Assembly: GCA_002340095.1 (NCBI GenBank)
Contig: DDKS01000036.1
Location: forward strand, 1-33,523
Length of the DNA: 33,523 bases
DNA from: Betaproteobacteria bacterium UBA2592
GTDB lineage: Bacteria > Pseudomonadota > Gammaproteobacteria > Burkholderiales > Rhodocyclaceae
Direction of reading: 5' to 3'
Numbering within the stretch: position 1 is the first letter of the stretch; each line of letters begins with the position of its first letter. The position numbers and the translations under genes were made by a program. Positions 7,422 through 14,944 of the stretch are shown one piece after another. A model generated the notes under the pieces. It did not search any database. It was given only the letters and a program-made list of their open reading frames with translations, and was not told the origin of the DNA.

Positions 7422-8278
7422 GCAGGATTCCTTTTCAGATCGGGGGCCGCCCCATCCAGGGCCGCCAGCAGGGCGTCCAGGCTGCGGGGCGGTTCGGCGG
7501 GCAGGAGGCCCAGGTCCGCCAGGCGCCGGTGCAGGCCCAGCACGGCAGGCAGGGCCTGCCCGGCTGCGGCCAGGAGAGCTTGTTGCCGGGGCAGCTCCCG
7601 GGCCGGGAAGGAGGCCAGGCAGCGGCCTTCAGACAGCAGATGCAGCTCGTCGGCCCAGCGGTAGGCAAAATCCACGTCGTGGGTGCTGAGCAGAATGGTG
7701 ATGCCCTGTCCGGCCAGTTGCTCCAGGAGGGCCTCGAACTCCCGCTGCATGGGGCCATCCAGGCCCGCCAGGGGTTCATCCAGAAGCAGCAGCTCGGGCT
7801 CCATGGCCAGCACCCCGGCGATGCAGACCCGCTTCTTCTGGCCGAAGCTGAGCTGATGCACGGCCCGCTCCCGGCAGTCGGTGAGGCCCACCGCCGCCAG
7901 GGCCGCCTCCACCCGCTGCCGCACCCGGGCTTCGGGCAGGCCCAGGTTGAGGGGGCCGAAGGAGACATCCTCGTAGACGCTGGCGGACAGGAGCTGCCGC
8001 TCCGGGTTCTGGAACACCAGGCCCACCCGCTGGCGCAGCTGGCGCAGGCCGGCCCGGCTGTAATCCAGGGGGCGCCCCTGGAACTCCACCTGCCCCCGGG
8101 TTGGACGCAACAGGCCGACCCCATGCAGCAGCAGAGTGGTCTTGCCGGCCCCGTTGCGCCCCAGCAGGGCATTGCGGCTGCCCGGGCGGATGCTCAGGCT
8201 GCACCCCTCCAGCCCCCGGCTGCCATCCTCGTAACGCTGGCAGACAGCGGCGAAACCCAGCAAGGCCTCGCCGCTCAC
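7418..8278 (-). CDS. cbiO: Cobalt ECF transporter ATP-binding subunit CbiO
   Basis: CbiO is the ATPase that drives cobalt import by the CbiMNQO complex. The 286-residue protein shows Walker A GRNGAGKTT (residues 40-48), a Q-loop glutamine at 90 (LVFQNPERQL), the signature LSFGQKKR (143-150), Walker B LLLLDEP (163-169) and the H-loop STHD. I chose the GTG at 8278 (VSGEALLGFAAVCQRYEDG) because it overlaps the cbiQ stop by 4 bases and starts right at the ABC domain. A reading frame opening further upstream is only an out-of-frame shadow of cbiQ. About 50 residues after the ATPase core are poorly conserved. Confidence 0.94.
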   Translation of the reverse strand: MSGEALLGFAAVCQRYEDGSRGLEGCSLSIRPGSRNALLGRNGAGKTTLLLHGVGLLRPTRGQVEFQGRPLDYSRAGLRQLRQRVGLVFQNPERQLLSASVYEDVSFGPLNLGLPEARVRQRVEAALAAVGLTDCRERAVHQLSFGQKKRVCIAGVLAMEPELLLLDEPLAGLDGPMQREFEALLEQLAGQGITILLSTHDVDFAYRWADELHLLSEGRCLASFPARELPRQQALLAAAGQALPAVLGLHRRLADLGLLPAEPPRSLDALLAALDGAAPDLKRNPA

Positions 8279-9012
8279 GCCAGTGCTCCCAGCCCCAGCA
8301 GCAAGCCCAGGCTGGTGGCGGCCGCCCAGGCCAGCTCCTGCCGGGCCCGGGGAAAGTTCGGGGCGAGAAACCGCAGAGGGCCATCCCCCAGGCGCAGCTG
8401 GGCCGCCTGGTGCAGTTCCAAGGCCCGCAGCCAGACCTGGGGCAGCAGCCCCGCCGCCAGCAGGCCCAGGGAACGCAGGCTGCGCCAGGCCCCCGCGTGG
8501 CCGAGCCGGGCCGCCTGGGCGGTGCGCCCATCCCGGAACACGCAGGCAAAGACAAACAGCATCCGGTAGCAGAGCGCCATCAGGTCGAGCAGCACTTCCG
8601 GGCAACGCAGCTGCCGCAGCAGGGCGATCAGATGCGGCAGGGGAGTGCTCAGCACCAGGAACAGCAGGGCCGCCAGGGCGGCCAGGGAACGGGCCCCGAG
8701 CCGGACCGCCGGGTCCAGGGCCTCGGGTAGCAAGCGGGGCGAGAAGCCCTCTGGCCCGCCCAGGGAAAACAGCAGGGAGGCGCAGCCCAGGGCCAGGAAT
8801 CCCAGGGCCGGTGCCGCTGCACGCAGGTAATCGGGCAGAGGCACCCGGGCCCCGGCCAGGGTCAGGAGCGCCAGCCCTGAGGCCAGTCCCAGGGCCAGCC
8901 CGGGGCTCGGCGCCAGATAGGCGCCGAGCAGGGCTGCCAGGGCGAACAGCCCCTTGGCGGCCGGACTGATCCGGCGCCAGGGGCTGGCGTGGGCGCAGCG
9001 ATCAATCAGCAT
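8275..9012 (-). CDS. cbiQ: Cobalt ECF transporter transmembrane (T) subunit CbiQ
   Basis: CbiQ is the membrane T-component that couples CbiO to the substrate-binding CbiM. The 245-residue protein begins MLIDRCAHASPWRRISPAAKGLFALAALL and has several hydrophobic segments (LFALAALLGAYLAPSPGLALGLASGLALL, LGFLALGCASLLFSL, ALAALLFLVLSTPL). It contains LELHQAAQLRLGD, the coupling-helix type of segment of the CbiQ family (A-R-G form degenerate here). The C-terminus is a membrane segment (LGLLLGLGALA). The start overlaps the cbiN stop by 11 bases. Confidence 0.88.
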   Translation of the reverse strand: MLIDRCAHASPWRRISPAAKGLFALAALLGAYLAPSPGLALGLASGLALLTLAGARVPLPDYLRAAAPALGFLALGCASLLFSLGGPEGFSPRLLPEALDPAVRLGARSLAALAALLFLVLSTPLPHLIALLRQLRCPEVLLDLMALCYRMLFVFACVFRDGRTAQAARLGHAGAWRSLRSLGLLAAGLLPQVWLRALELHQAAQLRLGDGPLRFLAPNFPRARQELAWAAATSLGLLLGLGALA

Positions 9013-9337
9013 CGCCGCCCGGCCCCTCCCTGGAGGCGGACTGCCGCTCCCGGCGCTGTTTTTCCCGGGTCACGGAAACCCCCAGCCAGTAACCGATGAC
9101 CCCGGCCCCCAGGGCGGCCTGGAGGGCGAACAGCAGGGATTCCACCTCGCCCCCGGCCGGCTCCAGCAGGGGCGAGAACCAGGGGGTGTAATCCGGCGCA
9201 ATGTCGGTGATGGCGGATTCGGCCTTGCCATCGGCGCCGGAGAAGGCCTCCTCCCCTTCCGGGGGGGGCGGCACCAGCCACAGGGTCAGGGCCACGCACA
9301 GGAAGATCACCGGGAAAATCCAGAATGTGCGCTTCAT
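9002..9337 (-). CDS. cbiN: Cobalt ECF transporter auxiliary subunit CbiN
   Basis: This small membrane protein of 111 residues has the expected CbiN layout. A first membrane helix (FWIFPVIFLCVALTLWL, residues 5-21) is followed by an extracytoplasmic loop with GADGKAESAITDIAPDYTPWFSPLLEP and a second helix (ESLLFALQAALGAGVIGYWLGVS, about 66-88), then a charged tail. The segment F-x-GADG...I-x-x-x-x-P-x-Y-x-P-W matches the CbiN family. The ATG at 9337 overlaps the cbiM stop in an ATGA arrangement. It is required with CbiM for cobalt uptake in characterised systems and distinguishes cobalt (CbiN) from nickel (NikN) variants. Confidence 0.92.
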   Translation of the reverse strand: MKRTFWIFPVIFLCVALTLWLVPPPPEGEEAFSGADGKAESAITDIAPDYTPWFSPLLEPAGGEVESLLFALQAALGAGVIGYWLGVSVTREKQRRERQSASREGPGGDAD

Positions 9338-10011
9338 GCCCGGGCCTCCTGGCCGGGCAGCAGCTTCAGGCGGCGCAATTCCTCGCCGTTGAAGCGGGCC
9401 AGACCGTTGAAGATGGCCACGGTGAGCAACCCTTCGACGATGGCCAGGGGCACCTGGGTCAGGGCGAAGATGCCGGCGAACTTGGCGAAGGAGGCGGCAA
9501 AGCCCCCCACCGGATCGGGGAAGGCCCAGGCCAGCTGCACGGAAGTGGTGAGGTAGGTGGCCAGGTCCCCCAGGGCGGCGGCCAGGAACACGCCCAGCGT
9601 CAGGGAAGCCCCCAGCCCCCGCAGGGCCCGGAACACCCCGGCGGCCACGAAAGGCCCGACGATGCCCAGGGAAAACAGGTTGGCGCCCAGGGTGGTCAGT
9701 CCTCCGTGGGCGAGCAACAGGGCCTGGAACAGCAGGATCACGAAGCTCACGGGCAGCATGGCCAGGGGGCCGAACAGGATCGCCCCCAGTCCTAGTCCGG
9801 TGGGGTGGGAGCTGCTCCCGGTCACCGAAGGCAGCTTCAGGGCGGACAGGATGAAGGCAAAGGCGGCGGCCACCCCGAGCAGCATGCGCTGCTCCGGTTG
9901 TTCCCGCAGCCGGCGGCGCAGAGAAATGAGGCCCCAGGCCAGAAATGGCGCAGAGGCCAGGGTCCACCCGGCGGCATGGGGCACGGGCAGAAAACCTTCC
10001 ATGATGTGCAT
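9334..10011 (-). CDS. cbiM: Cobalt ECF transporter substrate-capture subunit CbiM
   Basis: CbiM binds Co2+ and sets the substrate specificity of the transporter. The 225-residue protein starts MHIMEGFLPVPHAAGW, with His2 and the M-H-I-x-E-G start that forms the metal site after insertion of the N-terminus into the protein core in NikM/CbiM structures. It has multiple hydrophobic helices and the conserved LKLPSVTGSSSHPTGLGLGAILFGP and LLAHGGLTTLGANLFSLGIVGP motifs, the former carrying further metal-site histidine. The ATG is preceded by GAGGGGAC, a good ribosome-binding sequence. It is the first gene behind the cobalamin riboswitch. Confidence 0.95.
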   Translation of the reverse strand: MHIMEGFLPVPHAAGWTLASAPFLAWGLISLRRRLREQPEQRMLLGVAAAFAFILSALKLPSVTGSSSHPTGLGLGAILFGPLAMLPVSFVILLFQALLLAHGGLTTLGANLFSLGIVGPFVAAGVFRALRGLGASLTLGVFLAAALGDLATYLTTSVQLAWAFPDPVGGFAASFAKFAGIFALTQVPLAIVEGLLTVAIFNGLARFNGEELRRLKLLPGQEARA

Positions 10012-10139
10012 TGACGTCCCCTCGACGAACAGTTGGAAGACACCAGGCGGGGAAGAGGAAAGTTGCTCAGGACGGGGGCGGAATGCAGGTAGGTAGGCCG
10101 CAGGCCGTCACAAGCCGTCCCTCACCCCGGGGAGTGGCG
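10012..10139 (-). other. Leader between riboswitch and cbiM
   Basis: This untranslated leader of about 128 bases follows the aptamer. I see no GC stem followed by a U run, so no intrinsic terminator is evident. A GAGGGGAC ribosome-binding sequence ends about 5 bases before the cbiM ATG, and pyrimidine-rich CCTCTTCCCC lies about 50 bases further upstream and could mask it. Control of translation initiation is therefore more likely than transcription termination, as an inference. Confidence 0.5.
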
Positions 10140-10340
10140 TCAGTCGCTTTCGGGCCGGTCTTCTGGCTCGTCCTCAACCTTTCCCGCCGGCCTTCCCGTG
10201 CAAAGCACAGTGGCGTGATGGCGGGGTCGTCAGACTTACAGCAGCGGGGGCTGCGCCGGAATGGCTGGATATGGCATCCAGGGGCACCGGACTTCCCGTT
10301 TCACCTGCAGGCCATGAACTGGCCCCAGGCACCCGAAGCG
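10140..10340 (-). promoter_or_regulatory. Cobalamin (AdoCbl) riboswitch
   Basis: Read on the minus strand, the conserved blocks occur in order. TCGGGTGCC is near 10336-10328. GGTGAAACGGGAAGTCCGGTGC follows at about 10305-10284. GCGCAGCCCCCGCTGCTGTAA comes next, then CCACTGTGC, CACGGGAAGGC, and finally GACGAGCCAGAAGACCGGCC ending near 10153. The last is the classic GAGCCAGRAGACC[TG]GCC B12-box. All the main elements of the cobalamin riboswitch class are present and it sits directly upstream of cbiM. It should repress cobalt uptake and the cobalamin synthesis genes when adenosylcobalamin is plentiful. Confidence 0.95.
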
Positions 10341-10344
10341 GGAC

Positions 10345-10374
10345 ATCCTATCCCAGCCCATGTCCTTCATGCAA
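10345..10374 (-). promoter_or_regulatory. Likely promoter of the cobalamin operon
   Basis: On the minus strand TTGCAT (10374-10369) and TAGGAT (10350-10345) are separated by 18 bases, an acceptable sigma70 arrangement. The start site would fall about 7 bases downstream, right at the 5' end of the riboswitch, which is the expected position. This is motif reading only. Confidence 0.5.
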
Positions 10375-10392
10375 GCCGCAAAAAAGGATGTG

Positions 10393-10511
10393 TAGCAGGC
10401 CGTTGAAAAGGAGTGCCATGGGCGATCTGCGGCGCTGCGTGGTGCTCGCCTGCCTCGTTGATATGCCCTTGTCGCTGCGCTCCGTGCGCCTTGCAACGGG
10501 CTGTTCTTGCG
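10393..10511. repeat. Dispersed repeat, degenerate copy A
   Basis: This copy starts TAGCAGGCCGTTGAAAA, identical to the first 17 bases of the element at 33357-33505. It shares ATCTGCGG, GGTGCTCGC and GTCGCTGCGCTCCGTG-GCCTTGCA with that copy in the same order. The right end (CAACGGGCTGTTCTTG) is only a degenerate inverse of the left end. It lies between the riboswitch promoter and the end of the REC-TPR gene and contains no credible gene. Confidence 0.65.
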
Positions 10512-10530
10512 ACGTGATTCAGCGGTCGGT

Positions 10531-12228
10531 TCAAACGTTCTCGGCATCCTGGGCGGAGATGCCGTACTTGCGCGCCACCTGGTTGTAGATGTCGCGGGCG
10601 GCAAGCACCCTGGGATTGCGGGGGGCCTTGGCCTGGGCCCGTTTCAGGTAGTCCGTGGCCCGGGCGGCCAGATCCACGTTCCAGCCCTGCTGATCCATCA
10701 GGGTGGAGATGGCGCGGGCGGCATTGACCAGGAACTGCACGTTGGGCACCCGGTCAGCGGCGCTCATCAGCATGTCCACCGATGCCTTGATGTCACCGTC
10801 CCGGGCCGCCAGGACGCCCTGGTTGTTGAGGTGGATGATCTCGGCCCCCACTTCCTCCAGCATGGCCCGGCCCACCTCGGACTGGCCAGTCTTCTCGAAC
10901 ACCCCTTCGATGTGGGAAATGACCCGGAAATCATCGTGATGTTCGGTGGCCACCTGGCGCAGTAGCTGATGGGCCTCTTCATCCTTGCCGGTTTCCATGC
11001 AGGCATGGGCCAGGTCTACGGCCAGGCGCTTGGAGCCGGGGAGAAGGGTGTCCTGTTCCGCCGCCAGTTCCTGGTGCAGCTTGAGGGCCTGTTCCACGGC
11101 CTGGCCGGCCCGCTCCTTGTCTCCTTCCTTCTGGAAGGCCAGGCTTTCCATGACCAGGGCGGCCAGTTCTCCCTGCTTCTCGCCGCGCCAGTCCCGGCGC
11201 AGGTTGCGGATCACTTCCCGGGCGGCGTTGATGTTGCCCTTTTCCAGCTGCACCTTGGAGAGACTGGTGTAGTCATCCACGGAACGCAGGCTGGAGCCCC
11301 GGTGCCGTTCCAGCACCTTGCTGAAGGCCCGTTCGGCCACGTCCAGTTCGTTGTTCTGCAGGGCGAGATCGCCCACCAGGCGCTGGCGCAGGGTGTTGTG
11401 GGGCGCCCGCAGGGCGGCCTCCTGCAGGGCCTGCTGGGCTTCCACCAGATGGCCCTGGGATTCCCGTACCAGGGAAAGGAAATCGTAGGCGGAGAGGAAG
11501 TCGGGATTTTCCTCGATCAATTCCTGGGCCAGCCGTTCCGCTTCTTCGAGCCGGCCCTGGCTGCGGGCCACCATGGCCAGGCCCATCTTGGCCCAGGGAA
11601 TGGCCTTGAGGCTGAGCAGTCCCTGATAAAGTCCCTCGGCCTCGTCCAGGCGTCCCAGGGCCTGGAGCAGCTCTCCCTTGAAGCGCTGGGCGTCCAGCTG
11701 GAAGACCGGATATTCGAGCACCACCTGGTCGCAGGCCTGGATGGCTGGCTCCAAGGCGCCCCGGGCCATGTGGGTGTAGATGGGCTTGAGGATGTGCTTC
11801 TTGTAGAGGGCCTTGGCCAGCCGGGTCTGCAGCAGGTCGGCGGTGAAGGGCTTGATCAGGTAATCGTCCGGGGTCAGTTCGGCCAGGGAGACCACGTTGT
11901 GGTAGCTGCGCTCGCTGGTGACGATCATGTACACCGAGGAGAGGGGCAGCAGGTGGTTGTGGCGCAGTTCCTCCAGCAGTTGCTGGCCGTCCCGGCCGTC
12001 TTCGAGGAGGTAGTCCGAGAGCACGATGTCGAAGCGGTGGTTCCTGACCTGGCGCAGGACCTCGGCGGAGGAGCCGGCGCCATGGACCTGGGTGATGCCC
12101 AGGTTGGCGAGCATGAGGCGCAGGGATTCCCGGGCAGGGGGGTGGCGGTCGATGATCAGGACCCTTTGCTTCTGCAGATCAGCCTGCATGGCCATGAGCA
12201 GGTCGGCGGTGTTGGCGGAGGAATCCAT
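10531..12228 (-). CDS. Response regulator with C-terminal TPR repeats
   Basis: This 565-residue protein has a receiver domain at about residues 21-140. It shows Asp27 in the acidic pocket, the predicted phospho-acceptor Asp72 (DIVLSDYLL), Thr104 and Lys126 (YLIKPF). The rest is helical with TPR-like repeats, clearest at about 185-310 (GRLDEAEGLYQGLL; GRLEEAERLAQELIEENPDFLSAYDFL; GHLVEAQQALQEAALRAPHNTL). No output enzyme or DNA-binding domain is visible, so it probably signals through protein contacts. No histidine kinase is adjacent. It is transcribed divergently from mnmG. The start at 12228 lacks a clear ribosome-binding sequence; internal Met12 or Met14 are alternatives. The specific role is unknown. 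Confidence 0.85.
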   Translation of the reverse strand: MDSSANTADLLMAMQADLQKQRVLIIDRHPPARESLRLMLANLGITQVHGAGSSAEVLRQVRNHRFDIVLSDYLLEDGRDGQQLLEELRHNHLLPLSSVYMIVTSERSYHNVVSLAELTPDDYLIKPFTADLLQTRLAKALYKKHILKPIYTHMARGALEPAIQACDQVVLEYPVFQLDAQRFKGELLQALGRLDEAEGLYQGLLSLKAIPWAKMGLAMVARSQGRLEEAERLAQELIEENPDFLSAYDFLSLVRESQGHLVEAQQALQEAALRAPHNTLRQRLVGDLALQNNELDVAERAFSKVLERHRGSSLRSVDDYTSLSKVQLEKGNINAAREVIRNLRRDWRGEKQGELAALVMESLAFQKEGDKERAGQAVEQALKLHQELAAEQDTLLPGSKRLAVDLAHACMETGKDEEAHQLLRQVATEHHDDFRVISHIEGVFEKTGQSEVGRAMLEEVGAEIIHLNNQGVLAARDGDIKASVDMLMSAADRVPNVQFLVNAARAISTLMDQQGWNVDLAARATDYLKRAQAKAPRNPRVLAARDIYNQVARKYGISAQDAENV

Positions 12229-12417
12229 GGAGGCGGCAGGTGAAGCGGATGGGGTGCGAAGCTACGCCAGTTCCCTGCTGCCAGCAAGGGGATTGCGGGG
12301 CCGGCACCCTGCAGGCGGCGCGCAGGGCCGCAAAAACTGTGTTTTTTCAGCACTCTGACGTAAAATCGCCGTCCCTCGGCCTTCGCCCCAGCCCTGTACC
12401 GGGTACGTTTCCTGCTC
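12229..12417. other. Divergent intergenic region, REC-TPR gene / mnmG
   Basis: This 189-base region between the two divergent starts must hold both promoters. A TAAAAT (about 12360-12365) could be a -10 for mnmG, but no good -35 stands 16-18 bases before it. I see no DnaA boxes (TTATCCACA type) that would mark an origin here. Confidence 0.4.
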
Positions 12418-14304
12418 ATGATTTTCCCCACCCGATTCGATGTCATCGTTGTCGGCGGCGGCCACGCCGGGACCGAGGCTGCGCTGGCGGCGGCCCGGGC
12501 AGGCGCCCGCACCCTGCTGCTGACCCATAACCTCGAAACCCTCGGGGCCATGAGCTGCAACCCTTCCATCGGTGGCATCGGCAAGGGGCATCTGGTGAAG
12601 GAGGTGGATGCCCTGGGCGGCGCCATGGCGGCGGCCACCGACGAGGCCGGCATCCAGTTCCGCATCCTCAATGCCTCCAAGGGGCCGGCGGTGCGCGCCA
12701 CCCGGGCCCAGGCGGACCGGGTGCTGTACCGCCAGGCCATCCGCAAGCGCCTGGAGAACCAGCCCAACCTGACCCTGTTCGCCCAGGCCTGCGATGACCT
12801 GATCGTCAAGGGCGACCGGGTGGTCGGGGCCGTGACTCAACTGGGCATCCGCTTCGAGGCGTCGGCCGTGGTGCTCACCGCCGGCACCTTCCTGAACGGT
12901 CTCATCCACGTGGGGCTCTCGAATTACACCGGCGGTCGCATGGGCGACCCTCCCAGCATTTCCCTGGCGGCGCGGCTGAAGGAACTGAAGCTGCCCCAGG
13001 GGCGCCTCAAGACCGGCACGCCGCCCCGGCTGGACGGCAAGACCATCGATTTTTCGGTGATGGAAGCGCAGTACTCGGACGATCCCCTGCCCGTGTTCTC
13101 CTTCCTCGGCCGGGCTGACCAGCATCCGCGCCAGTTGCCCTGCTGGATCACCAGCACGAATTCCCGCACCCACGACATCATCCGCGCCAACCTGGACCGT
13201 TCGCCGATGTACACCGGGGTGATCGAGGGCGTGGGACCGCGCTACTGCCCCTCCATCGAGGACAAGATCCACCGCTTCGCCGATAAGGACAGCCACCACG
13301 TCTTCCTCGAGCCGGAGGGCCTGGACACCCACGAGATCTACCCCAACGGCATCTCCACCAGCCTGCCCTTCGACGTGCAGCTCGAGATCGTGCGTTCCAT
13401 CCGCGGCATGGAGAACTGCCACATCCTGCGTCCCGGCTACGCCATCGAGTACGACTACTACGATCCCCGGGGGCTGAAGTCCTCCCTGGAGAGCAAGGCC
13501 ATCCGGGGCCTCTTCTTCGCCGGCCAGATCAACGGCACCACCGGTTATGAGGAAGCGGCGGCCCAGGGGCTGCTGGCCGGGGTCAACGCCGCCCTGCAGG
13601 TGCAGGAGAAGGAGGCCTGGTGCCCGCGCCGGGACGAGGCCTACCTGGGTGTCCTGGTGGATGACCTGATCACCCGGGGCGTCTCCGAACCCTACCGCAT
13701 GTTCACCAGCCGGGCCGAGTACCGCCTGCAGCTGCGGGAAGACAATGCCGACCTGCGCCTCACCGAAAAAGGCCGCGAATTGGGCCTGGTGGACGATGCC
13801 CGCTGGGATGCCTTCTGCCGCAAGCGGGACGCCATCGCCGCCGAAGCCGAGCGCCTCAAGCGCACCTGGGTGCGACCCCAGACCCTGCCCGAGGCCGAGG
13901 CGGTACGGGTGCTGGGCAAGGCCATCGAGCGGGAATACACCCTGTTCGACCTGTTGCGTCGGCCCGAGGTCGCTTACGCAAGCCTGATGACCCTGCCCGG
14001 GGCCGGAGCCGGGGTGGACGACCCCCTGGTGGTCGAGCAGCTCGAGATCCAGGCCAAATACCAGGGCTACATCGACCGGCAGCAGGAGGAAGTGGCCCGG
14101 CTGGCGGTCTACGAGGCAACCCCCCTGCCTGCCGACCTGGACTTCAGCCAGGTTCCCGGCCTGTCCCGGGAGGTGCAGCAGAAGCTGGCCCAGCACAAGC
14201 CCGAGACCCTGGGCCAGGCCAGCCGCATCCAGGGCATCACCCCGGCGGCCATCTCCCTGTTGCTGATCCAGTTGAAGCGCCAAGGGCGCCTCCTTGCGCC
14301 ATGA
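12418..14304 (+). CDS. mnmG: tRNA uridine-5-carboxymethylaminomethyl(34) synthesis enzyme MnmG
   Basis: MnmG (GidA) works with MnmE to modify the wobble uridine of several tRNAs using FAD and 5,10-methylene-THF. The 628-residue length is the family norm. The dinucleotide-binding loop FDVIVVGGGHAGTEAALAAARAG lies at residues 7-29. Family motifs follow in order: SCNPSIGGIGKGHLVKEVDALGG, VLTAGTFLNGLIHVG, GRLKTGTPPRLDGKTIDFS, GPRYCPSIEDKIHRFADKDSHHVFLEPEG, FFAGQINGTTGYEEAAAQGLLAGVNAAL and SRAEYRLQLREDNADLRLT. The stop overlaps the rsmG start (ATGA). Confidence 0.98.
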   Translation: MIFPTRFDVIVVGGGHAGTEAALAAARAGARTLLLTHNLETLGAMSCNPSIGGIGKGHLVKEVDALGGAMAAATDEAGIQFRILNASKGPAVRATRAQADRVLYRQAIRKRLENQPNLTLFAQACDDLIVKGDRVVGAVTQLGIRFEASAVVLTAGTFLNGLIHVGLSNYTGGRMGDPPSISLAARLKELKLPQGRLKTGTPPRLDGKTIDFSVMEAQYSDDPLPVFSFLGRADQHPRQLPCWITSTNSRTHDIIRANLDRSPMYTGVIEGVGPRYCPSIEDKIHRFADKDSHHVFLEPEGLDTHEIYPNGISTSLPFDVQLEIVRSIRGMENCHILRPGYAIEYDYYDPRGLKSSLESKAIRGLFFAGQINGTTGYEEAAAQGLLAGVNAALQVQEKEAWCPRRDEAYLGVLVDDLITRGVSEPYRMFTSRAEYRLQLREDNADLRLTEKGRELGLVDDARWDAFCRKRDAIAAEAERLKRTWVRPQTLPEAEAVRVLGKAIEREYTLFDLLRRPEVAYASLMTLPGAGAGVDDPLVVEQLEIQAKYQGYIDRQQEEVARLAVYEATPLPADLDFSQVPGLSREVQQKLAQHKPETLGQASRIQGITPAAISLLLIQLKRQGRLLAP

Positions 14305-14918
14305 GCGACCGGGAACGGCTGCTGCTGGGTATCCAGGCCCTCGGCCTCGATCTGCCCGCCAAAGCGGTGGACCAATTGCTGGCCTACCGGGATCTGATGC
14401 TGAAATGGAACCGGACTTACAATCTCACCGCCCTGAAGGACCCGGCCCGGATGGTGTCGCACCATTTGCTCGATTCCCTCGCCATCCTGCCCTGGATTGC
14501 CGGTCCGGAATTGCTGGATGTGGGCAGCGGTGCCGGCCTGCCGGGCATTCCCCTGGCCATTGCCCGGCCCGACCTGCGGGTGACTCTGGTGGATGCGGTG
14601 CAGAAGAAGGCTGCCTTTCAGCGCCAGGCCGCCATCGAGCTGGGCCTGGCCAATGTTCAGGCCCTCCATGGCCGGGTGGAGGAACTGCAGGGCCGGTATG
14701 GCATGATTACCTCCCGGGCCTTTGCCGACCTGGCGGATTTCGTCCGCCTCACCCGGTCTCTGCTGGCCCCCGGTGGCCGCTGGCTGGCCATGAAAGGGCT
14801 GGCCCCGGAACAGGAACTGGCCGCCCTGCCAGCCGGCGTGCAGGTGGCGGGCCTGCATCCCCTGCAGGTACCGGGGCTCGATGCCGCCCGGCATCTGGTC
14901 ATCCTGCAGGCCTCATGA
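14301..14918 (+). CDS. rsmG: 16S rRNA (guanine527-N7)-methyltransferase RsmG
   Basis: RsmG (GidB) methylates G527 of 16S rRNA with SAM. The 205-residue protein has the family's W-N-R-T-Y-N-L-T segment (residues 36-43), HHLLDSLAILPW, and the SAM loop LLDVGSGAGLPGIPLAIARPD (about 71-91), then LVDAVQKKAAFQRQAAIELGL and TSRAFADLADFV. It is translationally coupled to mnmG through a 4-base overlap, the classic gidA-gidB pairing. Confidence 0.97.
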   Translation: MSDRERLLLGIQALGLDLPAKAVDQLLAYRDLMLKWNRTYNLTALKDPARMVSHHLLDSLAILPWIAGPELLDVGSGAGLPGIPLAIARPDLRVTLVDAVQKKAAFQRQAAIELGLANVQALHGRVEELQGRYGMITSRAFADLADFVRLTRSLLAPGGRWLAMKGLAPEQELAALPAGVQVAGLHPLQVPGLDAARHLVILQAS

Positions 14919-14944
14919 ATCCAGGGCGTGGAGAGTTAACGACC

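Noticed and set aside
7418..8605. 395-residue version of CbiO
   Set aside because: The first 109 residues are an out-of-frame shadow of cbiQ; the GTG at 8278 starts the ABC domain and overlaps the cbiQ stop.
9002..9967. 321-residue frame containing CbiN
   Set aside because: The first 210 residues are a shadow of cbiM; the real CbiN starts at 9337.
10236..10604. Small minus-strand open frame of 122 residues
   Set aside because: It runs over the riboswitch, its promoter and a repeat, and shows no protein-like features.
12262..14283. 673-residue minus-strand open frame opposite mnmG
   Set aside because: It is the antisense of a complete MnmG with all family motifs.
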